Assembly (NCBI RefSeq): GCF_020618475.1
Contig: NZ_CP085338.1
Coordinates: 429,416-493,415, forward strand
Length of the DNA stretch: 64,000 nt
Reading direction: 5' to 3'
Source: Haladaptatus halobius
Lineage (GTDB): Archaea > Halobacteriota > Halobacteria > Halobacteriales > Haladaptataceae
Under the pieces are notes generated by a model that made no database searches, was not told the origin of the DNA, and worked only from the letters and a program-made list of their open reading frames with translations. This document shows, piece after piece, positions 32,697 to 40,855 of the stretch; position 1 is the stretch's first letter, and every line of letters begins with the position of its first letter. The position numbers were made by a program, and so were the translations under genes.

Positions 32697-32840
32697 ATGA
32701 TGGATAGGCACGAAATAGAAGGGCACGAAGTCATCGAGAGCGAGGTGAAAGCGACCGGCAACGGCGCACATGTTCTCGTTCCAAAACGGTGGCGTGGCGC
32801 AGACGTGAAAATCGTCCGAACGTCTGAACCCGACGAGTAA
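32697..32840 (+). CDS. Transposon-associated small protein (DUF2080-like)
   Basis: The 47-residue protein MMDRHEIEGHEVIESEVKAT, then GAHVLVPKRWRGADVKIVRT, is the small DNA-binding-like protein found before tnpB in many haloarchaeal IS1341 elements. It has a short SpoVT/AbrB-like beta pattern. The stop lies 5 bases before the TnpB start, so both are co-expressed. ATG 32700 is an equally possible start. Confidence 0.7.
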   Translation: MMDRHEIEGHEVIESEVKATGNGAHVLVPKRWRGADVKIVRTSEPDE

Positions 32841-32845
32841 CCAAT

Positions 32846-34087
32846 ATGAACTACAACTACAGGTATCAGCTCAAACCGTCGAAGAGCCAGCGCGAGACGC
32901 TGGACTATCACCGCGATACCTGTAGGCAACTCTACAACCACGCCCTGTACCGTTTCAACCAGATTCCCCAAGACGAAGGAACCGTCAAACAGCGCGTCCG
33001 TAAAATCCGCGACGAGCTTCCCGACCTGAAAGACTGGTGGGAGGCACTGACCGACGTGTACTCGAAGGTGTTACAGCCCACCGTCATGCGAATTGCGCAC
33101 AACGTCAAAGCACTTGGGAAGCTCAAAGAACAAGGCTATACCGTCGGTAAGCTACGATGGAAGTCGCCACGCGAGTTCCACAGTTTCACCTACAACCAGT
33201 CTGGCTTCGAACTCGACAAGAAGGGTGGTCAGACTGTGTTGTCACTGTCGAAACTCGCGGATATTCCCATCACACTGCACCGACCAGTGCCTGACGGCGC
33301 CACCATCAAAGAAGTCACGCTCAAGAAAGAGCCGACCGGCGAGTGGTTCGCCATTTTCGGAATCGAGCACGATTCCGAGCCGCCCGCGAAACCAGCGAAT
33401 CCCAAGAAGTGTGTCGGTATCGACGTGGGGATTCTGAAATACGCTCACGATACGGATGGGTTTGCCGTTGGGTCGCTCGACCTCTCAGATAAGCGAGAAC
33501 GACTGGAACGCGAGCAACGCACACTCTCGCGGAAGGAACACGGCTCGAACAACTGGGAGAACCAACGTCAGTGCGTAGCCGAGTGCCACCAGCGCATCAA
33601 GCGGAAACGCCGTGACTTTCTCCATCGGCTCTCGGCGTACTACGCTCGGGAGTACGACCTCGTGGCCGTCGAAGACCTCGACGTGAGGGGGATGCTCGAA
33701 TCTCCGAGAAACAGCCGTAACACGGCGTCAGCGGCGTGGCACACCTTCCGACGGATGCTCGAATACAAGTGCAAGCATGAGGGGACGTACTTCGTGGCGG
33801 TCGAATCCGACGGGACGACCAAAGAGTGCGCTAAGTGCGGTGTCGAGACTGAGAAGCCGTTGTGGGTGCGCGAACACTCGTGTCCCGCCTGCGGCTTCGA
33901 GGCAGACAGGGATGCAAATGCGGCATGGAACGTTCTTTCTCGCGGCCTTTCCGAGCTAGGAGTGGTTCAATCCGAAGGAACGCCTGTGGAGACTGCGCTC
34001 TCTACGGGAACCGATTCGGTTCCTGCAAAGCGCGTCGTCGAAGCAGGAAGCCCCGCCCTCAAGGAGCGAGCGAAAGCGAGCGAGTAG
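32846..34087 (+). CDS. tnpB: TnpB RNA-guided nuclease (IS1341 type)
   Basis: The 413-residue protein has all parts of an active TnpB. An N-terminal helical region (YRYQLKPSKSQRETLDYHRD) comes first. The RuvC-like nuclease has Asp near 192 (CVGIDVGILKYA), Glu near 275 (VAVEDLDVRG) and Asp near 355 (DRDANAAWN). A zinc finger (CAKCG and CPACGFEA) precedes the last motif. TnpB proteins cut DNA next to a transposon-associated motif, guided by an RNA made from the element's right end, which helps keep the element in the genome. No frameshift is seen, so this copy may be active. Confidence 0.9.
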   Translation: MNYNYRYQLKPSKSQRETLDYHRDTCRQLYNHALYRFNQIPQDEGTVKQRVRKIRDELPDLKDWWEALTDVYSKVLQPTVMRIAHNVKALGKLKEQGYTVGKLRWKSPREFHSFTYNQSGFELDKKGGQTVLSLSKLADIPITLHRPVPDGATIKEVTLKKEPTGEWFAIFGIEHDSEPPAKPANPKKCVGIDVGILKYAHDTDGFAVGSLDLSDKRERLEREQRTLSRKEHGSNNWENQRQCVAECHQRIKRKRRDFLHRLSAYYAREYDLVAVEDLDVRGMLESPRNSRNTASAAWHTFRRMLEYKCKHEGTYFVAVESDGTTKECAKCGVETEKPLWVREHSCPACGFEADRDANAAWNVLSRGLSELGVVQSEGTPVETALSTGTDSVPAKRVVEAGSPALKERAKASE

Positions 34088-34396
34088 GGCGGGGTAGTTC
34101 ACAGACCGCTATGCGAGTGCCTTCGACGAAGACGTACCGAGTGAGACGACCACTCTGTGTCCCGAATGCGCCGGGCGAGTGACGACCAATACGCAGAAAA
34201 CGATATGTGAGGTTTCTGGCCTCGTCCTTGCCTGTCAGTCTACCTTAACATCTCAGTACATACCGAACAGCGTGTTTGCACCATCGCAATCATGCAGATC
34301 AGACTGATGATCGCGGCAGGTGGTTCAAACGAGACAGGTTCGCGCCCAGCGGAATCAAATTTGAAACGAGATTGCAGCGACGAGGGAGCAAATTGA

Positions 34397-34543
34397 ATGA
34401 GAAACCTCCTAACGCGACTTGCTGGACGGTCGCAAAGCACCGTTATCGTCGAGTGCCGCCACTGCGGCACAGCAGTCAGTGTCGAAGCGAGCGACTGTCC
34501 TCGCTTCGGCCACGACGGGATCGCAATCTACCGATTCGACTGA
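34397..34543 (+). CDS. Small zinc-finger protein with one Cys replaced
   Basis: The 48-residue protein MRNLLTRLAGRSQSTVIVEC continues as RHCGTAVSVEASDCPRFGHD. The pattern CRHCG...CPxxG is that of haloarchaeal small zinc-finger proteins (CPxCG family), but the fourth ligand (Cys in CPRCG) appears as Phe. Zn binding may therefore be weaker, or the gene is decaying. It is too short for standard gene calls but has a proper start and acidic/basic balance. Confidence 0.5.
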   Translation: MRNLLTRLAGRSQSTVIVECRHCGTAVSVEASDCPRFGHDGIAIYRFD

Positions 34544-34607
34544 GAACGCTCGTCTCTGTTCAATCCTCGACATAAGGTGCCCTTTGCGTGGAGCGTCGCG
34601 AATGATT

Positions 34608-34660
34608 TTGTGTGCCCCCGAAGGGTGCGGGGCACAGCAACTGTGCCTCGTGGAAAGATC
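34608..34660 (+). repeat. GC hairpin leader of a SWIM gene (copy 1)
   Basis: GTGTGCCCCCGAAGGGTGCG followed by GGGCACAGCAACTGTGCCTC directly precedes ATG 34661. The same leader (GTGCCCCGAGGGGTGTGGGG...) precedes the SWIM gene at 58922, and a related hairpin CTGCCCCTGACGGGTGCGGG lies at 32466-32485. It may be an RNA hairpin with a regulatory role or the end of a mobile element. Confidence 0.5.
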
Positions 34661-34909
34661 ATGTCTAGTAAGACCCACATCCTGTCCCGCCTGACGTACA
34701 GTACACGAGTCGCGAAGCGCGCCCAGTACGAAGTCCTCGAATTTTCAGTCAAAACAAGGGGTGTTTGTGTTCGCAATACCAGTCACGCAAATCCAGCCGA
34801 CCACGAATATCTCGTCACTGTTCACAATGGGATACCTATCGCCTGTGAGTGCCCTGCGGATGATCGCTACGACGGGGCGTGCAAACACCGCGTTGGGGTC
34901 GCTCATTGA
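34661..34909 (+). CDS. SWIM zinc-finger protein, shortened at the C-terminus
   Basis: The 82-residue protein starts MSSKTHILSRLTYSTRVAKR. The SWIM finger is CEC...ACKHRVGVA (CxCx(n)CxH), for which the family is named and which binds DNA or protein. It is about 75% identical to the N-terminal 80 residues of the protein at 58922-59359, but stops right after the finger (KHRVGVAH). The missing part in the paralogue carries a second Cys cluster (CDCDGFGGFPCWPC). Truncation is likely. Start at 34661 follows the hairpin leader. Confidence 0.65.
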   Translation: MSSKTHILSRLTYSTRVAKRAQYEVLEFSVKTRGVCVRNTSHANPADHEYLVTVHNGIPIACECPADDRYDGACKHRVGVAH

Positions 34910-35170
34910 GGCTTCGAGAATGACGGCCAACCCGTCCTCTGTCAGGTGGTTACTCAGAATGCAGAATTCGTCGTTCGGATGGTCGGCATAGGTTCTAGCT
35001 TAAGTCCTAGGAGAGTGCTCCTGTGACTCATCCGAAATGATATCGTTCTTATTTTATATATTTGTCCACTCTATTTACTCTCCAGCAACCTCTCGAATAG
35101 TGACTGTTGAGGAATTGGCTGCGTGCGGTTTAGCATGAACGTCTTTATGCGAACGCGCATACGGAGGAGT

Positions 35171-35884
35171 ATGAATCCGGATTTGAGCGCCGAATTTCGC
35201 CTCTCTTCATCGTCTCTCGCACTGATCGGCCTTGCTGCGTCTATCCCAAATGCCCGCATCAAACTCGATGAGGTCGTTGGAGTAGATCACTCGGTACTCC
35301 TCTGCTGGGTCGAAGCAGAGTCCTACGACACTGTTGAGGCGGCACTTGACGCTGAGGCGTCGATTGCGGCGTGGACACTGCTTGAAGGTGCGACGGAGCG
35401 ACGGCTGTATCGGCTTCGCATGGCCGAGTCGACCGAGGTGCAGGTCGCGATTCCCGAGGAATTCATCAAGCGTGGCACGACGCCAATCCATGCAACGATT
35501 ACGGAGGATGGCTGGCTCATGCGGGCCCGCTTCCCTGATCGAACCACCCTCACGGAGTACCGCGACGCCTGCCATCAACGGGGAATGTCGTTCACTCTCG
35601 AAGGGCTCTATCAACCGACGACAGACTCCGAGGGCGAGGGACTGTCTCTCGCTGGGTTGACGCCAAAACAGCGGGAGGCACTACTACTCGCATACGAAGA
35701 AGGATATTACGATCTCCCGCGGGGGACGGACCTCACCGACCTGAGCGACCGCCTCGGTATTTCCCGGCGATCACTCTCCGACCGTCTTCGCAGGGCGGAG
35801 CGAGAAATCATTGCAACCGCAATCACCAACGAACGTCTCACTCCGAAGGACGCTAGTTTCACACAACCTGATAACATCGAGTGA
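35171..35884 (+). CDS. HTH-10 (bacterio-opsin-activator-like) transcriptional regulator
   Basis: The 237-residue protein has the usual two-part layout. An N-terminal sensor-like domain (residues about 1-150) has MNPDLSAEFRLSSSSLALIG and VEAESYDTVEAALDAEASIA. The C-terminal HTH-10 domain reads LAGLTPKQREALLLAYEEGY, DLPRGTDLTDLSDRLGISRR and SLSDRLRRAEREII. HTH-10 proteins (Bat family) are the largest regulator group in haloarchaea and bind promoters; the ligand cannot be inferred. It precedes the VOC/MFS pair by 152 bases in the same direction and may control it. Start ATG 35171; a TTG/ATG further upstream (35123) lies before a Shine-Dalgarno-like GAGGAGT. Confidence 0.85.
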   Translation: MNPDLSAEFRLSSSSLALIGLAASIPNARIKLDEVVGVDHSVLLCWVEAESYDTVEAALDAEASIAAWTLLEGATERRLYRLRMAESTEVQVAIPEEFIKRGTTPIHATITEDGWLMRARFPDRTTLTEYRDACHQRGMSFTLEGLYQPTTDSEGEGLSLAGLTPKQREALLLAYEEGYYDLPRGTDLTDLSDRLGISRRSLSDRLRRAEREIIATAITNERLTPKDASFTQPDNIE

Positions 35885-36035
35885 GTGCGTCCGCAGATGC
35901 TGGCGTCGTTGGCCGCTCAGACTATGGACTGATCGCTACACATCCAGCACGCTTCAAGCGGCAGTTCGGACTACCCATATAAAGACGCTCCAAACGGAGA
36001 GACAGCCTGATTCGGTTCTCTGGCGAACAACGAGT

Positions 36036-36434
36036 ATGGAACAGACAAACACGAGTACAGTCGCAGTGCGCTACATCGTCGACGACGTCGATACGGCGAT
36101 CGACTTCTATACCAATCAGTTAGGGTTTGAGGTCCAGATGCACCCGGCACCGGGATTTGCAGGACTGAAACGCGGTAATCTTCGCCTGCAGCTGAATAAG
36201 CCGGGAGCCGGTGGAGGTGGGCAGGCCATGCCTGACGGAACCCTCCCCGAGCCTGGGGGGTGGAACCGCTTCCAGATCGAGGTTGAGGATTTGACCGCCA
36301 CCGTCGAACAGCTGAAGAACCAAGGAGCCAGCTTCCGCAACGAGTTCGTGGCTGGGAAGGGCGGCAAGCAGATTCTGCTCGAAGATCCGGCCGGCAACGT
36401 GGTCGAACTCTTCGAACCACCGGGAGAATCATAG
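36036..36434 (+). CDS. VOC-family (glyoxalase-like) protein
   Basis: The 132-residue protein is one VOC module: STVAVRYIVDDVDTAIDFYT, LGFEVQMHPAPGFAGLKRGN, WNRFQIEVEDLTATVEQLKN and LLEDPAGNVVELFEPPGES (the last Glu is a metal ligand). It lacks the first His, so the metal site may be incomplete. The MFS transporter starts 16 bases later. Pairs of VOC protein and exporter often confer resistance to small toxic molecules by binding and export; this role is inferred. Confidence 0.8.
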   Translation: MEQTNTSTVAVRYIVDDVDTAIDFYTNQLGFEVQMHPAPGFAGLKRGNLRLQLNKPGAGGGGQAMPDGTLPEPGGWNRFQIEVEDLTATVEQLKNQGASFRNEFVAGKGGKQILLEDPAGNVVELFEPPGES

Positions 36435-36450
36435 CGGAGGCGGCCGAGAG

Positions 36451-37809
36451 ATGGGCCTCGAACGCATACGGCAGGCGCTAGCCGCGACCTTTGTGGGGAG
36501 CGACTGCCGGGTGGTCACGCTCGCGCTCGCACGCGCGGCCGACTCCTTCGGGAATATGTTTCTTCTCATCGTCATTCCTCTCTACATTGCAATAGGGCCG
36601 GTCGACGTCCAGCCACTGCTCGGGGTACAGGTGCCGGTCGTCGGCATCTCGCTGACCGAGGCGTTGCTCATCGGCGTGCTGCTCTCACTGTTCGGATTTC
36701 TGAGTAGCTTCGGCCAGCCCTTCGTCGGGCTGCTCTCCGATCAAACCGACAGACGGCGGGCGTACATCCTCCTCGGACTAGCATTGCTCACTGTCGCCAA
36801 CGCCGCGTTCGCGTTCGTTACCGACTACCGTCTCCTGATCGGTCTCCGGATGCTCCAAGGGATCGGGGCCGCATTCACAATCCCGTGTACCGCTGCGTTG
36901 GTCAGCGAACTCTCGTCAGACGAGGACCGCGGCGGGAATTTCGGGGTGTACAATACTTTCCGACTGATCGGCGTCGGCTTTGGCCCCATCGTTGCGGGAG
37001 TCATCATCGGGGCGGGTTCTGGCCGGATCGCAGAGTACTCGTTCGCGCTCGCCGGGCGAGTCGTCGAGATGAGCGGCTTCGATGCCGCCTTCTTTGTCGC
37101 CGCCGCCAGTGCGCTCGTGAGTTTCCTGCTCGTGACGCTGTTCGTCTCCGACCCCGCGGAGACCCGCGCGAGCGCAAGTCAGGACCTCTCCATTGCCGTT
37201 CGCGGTTCCGATAGTGGCCAATTGCTTGATCCGGTGTTCGTGGTCGGCGTTGCGACGCTGTTCATGGCACTCGGACTCACGCTATTTGCGACGCTTCAAC
37301 CCATCATCAACGAGCGTTTGGGCCAAGGCGGGACACTGTTCGCGGTTGAGTTTGCTGCCGCCGCCATCGCTAATATCGTCTTCCAAGTGCCGATCGGACG
37401 GGCGAGTGACCGGTACGGCCGACGGCCCTTCTTGATAGCCGGGTGCGCCATCTTTGTGCCCTCGATACTCGTACAGGGATTTGTCTTCAGTCCACTGATG
37501 ATGATTCTCGCCCGCTTCATCCAGGGTATCGGAATCGCGCTGGTGTTTGCGCCCGGGCTCGCGTTCGCGGGTGACCTCGCGCAGGAGGGCGGGTCGAGCA
37601 CCCGGCTGGCAGTGGTGACAATGGCGTTTGGGCTGGGCACCGCACTCGGACCGCTCGCGGCCGGCTTTCTCGTCGGGTACGGTGTTGTCGTCCCATTCGC
37701 GGTTAGCGCAATCCTTGGCATGTGTGGGCTCGTGCTCGTCTATACACAAGTCTTCGAGACCATCGAGGAAGAGTATCGAACCGGTGAGGAACCGGATGCT
37801 ACTGTCTGA
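36451..37809 (+). CDS. MFS transporter, putative drug or metabolite exporter
   Basis: The 452-residue protein has 12 hydrophobic segments and the MFS loop GLLSDQTDRRRAYILLG between segments 2 and 3, plus the equivalent RASDRYGRRPFLIAG in the second half. Both halves carry the sugar/drug-type GxxxDxxGRR pattern. It shares an operon with the VOC protein 16 bases upstream. Direction (export) is inferred from the class and context. Start ATG 36451. Confidence 0.85.
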   Translation: MGLERIRQALAATFVGSDCRVVTLALARAADSFGNMFLLIVIPLYIAIGPVDVQPLLGVQVPVVGISLTEALLIGVLLSLFGFLSSFGQPFVGLLSDQTDRRRAYILLGLALLTVANAAFAFVTDYRLLIGLRMLQGIGAAFTIPCTAALVSELSSDEDRGGNFGVYNTFRLIGVGFGPIVAGVIIGAGSGRIAEYSFALAGRVVEMSGFDAAFFVAAASALVSFLLVTLFVSDPAETRASASQDLSIAVRGSDSGQLLDPVFVVGVATLFMALGLTLFATLQPIINERLGQGGTLFAVEFAAAAIANIVFQVPIGRASDRYGRRPFLIAGCAIFVPSILVQGFVFSPLMMILARFIQGIGIALVFAPGLAFAGDLAQEGGSSTRLAVVTMAFGLGTALGPLAAGFLVGYGVVVPFAVSAILGMCGLVLVYTQVFETIEEEYRTGEEPDATV

Positions 37810-37969
37810 ATTGGTGATATGGCGCAGAAATCGGGTCGTGAGGTCGTGACTCAGGCATCGCTCCCCTATTGTCTCGGAAGTCTCCGATTAGCTAGTCGAC
37901 TCATGAGGGGAGCGACTGCGAACGTACGCAGCTACAAGTCATTTAGAAAACGTTGGTTTACGTGATTGC

Positions 37970-38327
37970 AGGCGAGAAAGCCTCGCCCTTGCGGGCGGGG
38001 ATGAATCGCCGTCTTTGTTCACTTTCACTGTACGGTACAGTCTTCGGTGCTCTCCGTGCGTTTTTCTGGGTATCCGACGCGGTACATCCGCGCCCATACC
38101 GGGACAATCGGACAAATTCGGACTTCCCGACCGAGGCTCGAAGTACCCCTTCGGGATCGGTTGGGTACCGACGCTAAACAACCAAGTACCTCCGAATCCC
38201 TCACGGGAGAGGAGTAACGGCTACTTGGCATGGCCAGCACCTCGTCGGTGTGTAAACCGTAAACTCCCACCGAACCAGCGACCGACGTTGTGGGAATCCT
38301 CGCCCTTCAGGGCGGGGAGGATGTCAA
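37970..38327. mobile_element. TnpB-less IS200/IS605-type derivative
   Basis: Two similar hairpins bound the block: CCTCGCCCTTGCGGGCGGGG (about 37981-38000) and CCTCGCCCTTCAGGGCGGGG (about 38300-38319), the second followed by AGGATGTCAAC as in 15336 and 63857. The interior of about 300 bases has no gene. The remaining bases after the MFS gene (37810-37969) show none either. Confidence 0.6.
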
Positions 38328-38342
38328 CACCCACCAACGTCG

Positions 38343-38510
38343 GTGATCGAAAGCCGGGTCACGAGGGCTTTTCCCGAAGGGCGGTTACGCGCATTAGCTC
38401 GCAAAACGGGACTCGTTGAGCGTCGGCGAAAACTCGACGTGGCCGCTCTGTTTTGGGCACTCATGCTCGGGTTCACTGTTGGTGACTTGATGTATTTAGC
38501 GCACATATGA
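38343..38510 (+). pseudogene. N-terminal fragment of an IS4-type transposase
   Basis: The frame reads VIESRVTRAFPEGRLRALAR and KTGLVERRRKLDVAALFWAL, then MLGFTVGDLMYLAHI and TGA. This is the start region of haloarchaeal IS4-family (ISH8-like) transposases. The catalytic DDE part is missing. It sits directly after the hairpin end of the TnpB-less element. Confidence 0.65.
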
Positions 38511-38555
38511 GTACTTGCGGCAAGATATATGAGCTTTAGCACCGAATAGACAGTT

Positions 38556-39083
38556 ATGACCGAGGATGGACCACCTGCGTCTACCGCACGTGAACAGTGG
38601 CACGCTGATCGAACGACGTTCCAGCGAGTCTATGATATCCTCGTCGGGACGTACGATCCAGCGTCTGCACAGCAATTTGCCGAGTGGGCCGACTGCTCTG
38701 AGAACGGTGCGCGGCAAGCACTCGAGCAACTGACGGAGATGGGGATCGCCAAGCGAACTGACAGCCGACCGGCGACCTACCAGCGCAATCCCTCATACTT
38801 CCGCTGGAAACGTGTCGAACAGTTGGCTCATGAGCACAGTCCGAGCGATCTTCGCGCACGAATCGACGACCTCATCGAGGAAGATCAGGCTTTCCAAGTA
38901 GAGTACGGCGTTCCCGACCCGGACGCTGTCGTCACTTCCGACGATGCGGGTGAGGATCATGAGTCGTTGGACGAACGCTGGGATGACCTCACCAAGTGGC
39001 GAACGATTCGTCGCGATATCACCGTCCTCAAACGGGCGGTTCAGCGAGCCGAGTCCACGACTGATGATCGAGCACAGGCCTGA
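38556..39083 (+). CDS. wHTH protein, putative antitoxin of a TumE-like pair (copy 1)
   Basis: The 175-residue protein has a disordered start, a winged helix (VYDILVGTYDPASAQQFAEW, CSENGARQALEQLTEMGIAK) and a helical coiled-coil tail (LRARIDDLIEEDQAFQVEYG; VLKRAVQRAESTTDDRAQA). The next gene starts 3 bases after its stop, so the pair is an operon. The paralogue at 45359 has the same order (winged helix, RNAAYFEWRHINQLA, coiled coil) and the same partner. DNA-binding antitoxin is the likely role. Start ATG 38556. Confidence 0.65.
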   Translation: MTEDGPPASTAREQWHADRTTFQRVYDILVGTYDPASAQQFAEWADCSENGARQALEQLTEMGIAKRTDSRPATYQRNPSYFRWKRVEQLAHEHSPSDLRARIDDLIEEDQAFQVEYGVPDPDAVVTSDDAGEDHESLDERWDDLTKWRTIRRDITVLKRAVQRAESTTDDRAQA

Positions 39084-39086
39084 CCC

Positions 39087-39521
39087 GTGACGGAGCGACC
39101 CGAAGGCTCGAGCGGGCCACTCGATATTCCAACACTCACAGTGCTTGCACAGCGGGCAGCCACGCATCCACTCGTCAGTAACTGGCAGTTCCGGCCGGAT
39201 TCGATCACGCCGCGCGTTCTCGAACTCCAAGTGGACTCGGAGCAGTATCCAACAGCAATTCACGACGTTCGCGTCGATATTCGATGGTTCGAAGGTGGTG
39301 ACTACTCCGTCCACTACCTCGAGATATCCGCAGACGAGACGTGGCAATGCCGATGGGATCGCCACCCCAAACCAAACACACCGACTGGACACTTCCATCC
39401 ACCACCGACTGCAGAAGACACCGTTGAACCTTCACCACTTGATGCCGATCACCACCTAGATGTTCTGTTTGCCGTCCTCGACTGGATTGGTGAGCGAGTA
39501 CAAGAGCTCTACGATGTGTAA
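39087..39521 (+). CDS. TumE-like protein with HFHPPP motif, putative toxin (copy 1)
   Basis: The 144-residue protein (GTG start, 3 bases after the wHTH gene) is a beta domain. It reads LELQVDSEQYPTAIHDVRVD, IRWFEGGDYSVHYLEISADE, then the signature WQCRWDRHPKPNTPTGHFHP with PPPTA, and the final helix DVLFAVLDWIGERVQELY. The second copy (45898) keeps W-C-WDRHP...HFHPPPTA and the closing helix. The His-rich stretch and order recall TumE (DUF6516) toxins, whose hallmark is a hydrophobic strand, then a DxxPHH/PHHKH-like stretch. Neither the match nor toxicity is proven here. Confidence 0.65.
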   Translation: MTERPEGSSGPLDIPTLTVLAQRAATHPLVSNWQFRPDSITPRVLELQVDSEQYPTAIHDVRVDIRWFEGGDYSVHYLEISADETWQCRWDRHPKPNTPTGHFHPPPTAEDTVEPSPLDADHHLDVLFAVLDWIGERVQELYDV

Positions 39522-39529
39522 CAACGGTA

Positions 39530-39827
39530 CTTTTGAACTGTTGCACTCATCGGCGGATTTCGCAGGGATGACGTACCGCTGGTCGGTGCCACGTCAACGA
39601 GTGTGGATACCAGTGGTTTGTCCTCTGCATAGGTTCCTCGTCCGCGAGTCGAGAGTCCACGCGAGCGCGACTCGCAGTCACGCTCGCGGCCTTTCAACCC
39701 AGCAGTGACGTATACTTCGTCGATTTCGACTGGGCCAACGAGATGGAGGGAAGGCGTGTCGAGCAGTTCGCCAGAACGCTCGACTAGTACGACCTTGTCC
39801 TCATCGTCGACAAAAGTACAGTGGAGA
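39530..39827 (-). pseudogene. IS1595-type transposase fragment
   Basis: The minus strand reads FVDDEDKVVLVERSGELLDT, LHLVGPVEIDEVYVTAGLKG and SRGLSTRGRGTYAEDKPLVS before losing similarity near 39560. GPVEIDE...KG is the first-Asp region of ISXO2-like (IS1595) DDE transposases. N- and C-terminal parts are missing. It fills the gap between the TumE-like gene and the cupin. Confidence 0.7.
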
Positions 39828-39833
39828 GACGGA

Positions 39834-40226
39834 TCACGCGTCGTCAGTTGGATCGTACGGGTGTGCGTCGTCGACTGACGGCGCCCCGATGGCGAGGATA
39901 CGTGTGGCCGTTTCGGCGGTTTCGGGATTGAACGCCCTCTGTGGGCTCCCAGGATCGACGAAGAGGACTTGGTCGGACTCAACGACATACGTCTCGTCAG
40001 GGGTTTCGACGTGAAGCGTCCCGTCGAGAACGTAGAATGCCTCGACTTGCTCGTCGTGGGAGTGGTAGCTCAGCCCGGACTGCTCACCGGGAGAGAGTTC
40101 GTAGACTCGAAGACCGAGCTTCGAGTTCTGATAGTCGTATCCTGCTGCAACACTGAGCGACCGGACATCGGTCGGACGGTCGTCCCACTGGTCAAGGTCG
40201 GTAGGGTCGATGAGATGGTAACCCAT
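39834..40226 (-). CDS. Cupin-domain protein
   Basis: The 130-residue protein has a single double-stranded beta-helix. GEQSGLSYHSHDEQVEAFYV is the first cupin motif with two His and a Glu for metal, and VDPGSPQRAFNPETAETATR is the second part. Small cupins bind metals and act as oxygenases, isomerases or carbohydrate sensors; the substrate here is unknown. ATG 40226 gives MGYHLIDPTDLDQWDDRPTD. A longer frame to 40331 is not needed. It is isolated between transposon remains. Confidence 0.8.
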   Translation of the reverse strand: MGYHLIDPTDLDQWDDRPTDVRSLSVAAGYDYQNSKLGLRVYELSPGEQSGLSYHSHDEQVEAFYVLDGTLHVETPDETYVVESDQVLFVDPGSPQRAFNPETAETATRILAIGAPSVDDAHPYDPTDDA

Positions 40227-40289
40227 ACCTATCGCTGTCGATGGAAGGTGATTAAATGCTCGGACTAGCAGTCTTCTACAGGCTAAACA

Positions 40290-40489
40290 GGTCGAGTACC
40301 TCGGGGCGTGACCCCGAGGCAGTTCACGCATTTTTCGCCTTCACACCGAGCACTCGTTTCGCTGAGACGGCGTTCGTCGCCCAAACGGTCGTCGCCTGTC
40401 TCGCGAACGAGGAGATGATCGGCGAAACGATCAGGCTCTTCGGCGGCGATAGCCCCATCGAGCAAGCGATCCGCCCTGATAACGGGTAG
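40290..40489 (+). other. Hairpin-bearing segment with an unassigned frame
   Basis: GTACCTCGGGGCGTGACCCC (40296-40315) with GAGGC forms a stem like those at IS200/IS605 ends. Downstream a frame reads AFFAFTPSTRFAETAFVAQT and NEEMIGETIRLFGGDSPIEQ up to TAG at 40489. This tail looks protein-like but has no start and no known family. Confidence 0.3.
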
Positions 40490-40508
40490 TAAGCGGAAGT
40501 CTCGCCCC

Positions 40509-40814
40509 TTAGGACGATTCGACGCGGGTTGTGTCGGTAGTCGCTAGCAGTTCATCAATAAATGCTGTGAGGAGGTCATCAGGGTCGCGAGTAGGATTGT
40601 CCGGCGGTTTCTTCCAAAATTCGACATTGAACTCACGCGTGGCCGTAGCCTGCTCCTCTGTGGCGATGGCCATGAGAATCGCCTGCTGATAGATTATGAT
40701 TGTCCGGTGATCGTCAACGTCGAGATGTTCGATCGCGGCTCTCTCAAGTGCAGCGCGGAGATCTACCGGTTCGGCTACTGTACACTGCTGCACCGGATCA
40801 GTATCGCCCACCAT
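40509..40814 (-). CDS. Small acidic protein of unknown function
   Basis: The 101-residue protein reads AVDLRAALERAAIEHL-like helix, DDHRTIIIYQQAILMAIATE, REFNVEFWKKPPDNPTRDPD and AFIDELLATTD. Two helices and one short strand are predicted by eye. No family is recognised, but length and composition are gene-like. ATG 40814. Confidence 0.45.
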   Translation of the reverse strand: MVGDTDPVQQCTVAEPVDLRAALERAAIEHLDVDDHRTIIIYQQAILMAIATEEQATATREFNVEFWKKPPDNPTRDPDDLLTAFIDELLATTDTTRVESS

Positions 40815-40855
40815 AGTAGTCGATACTTCTCGTCAGTACAAGTATGCGTGCATAT

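Larger units (their letters stand above)
32543..34103 (+). mobile_element. Complete IS200/IS605-family (IS1341-type) element with DUF2080-like protein and TnpB
   Basis: The left end has a hairpin-forming segment (about 32543-32605, CCCTTCCTCAAGGAGC... to GTAGGGAGGGG) followed by GATACAGCGCCGTCATCGTC, also found at 61880-61905. The right end is the stem CCCCGCCCTCAAGGAGCGAG...GTAGGGCGGGG and TAGTTCAC at about 34056-34103. There is no TnpA. The 3' part of tnpB with the right end is where the guide RNA (omega RNA) of TnpB lies, so bases just after 34103 would be its guide. Confidence 0.75.

Noticed and set aside
40283-40465. Minus-strand 60-codon frame
   Set aside because: Antisense of a plus-strand protein-like tail next to a hairpin; no support.
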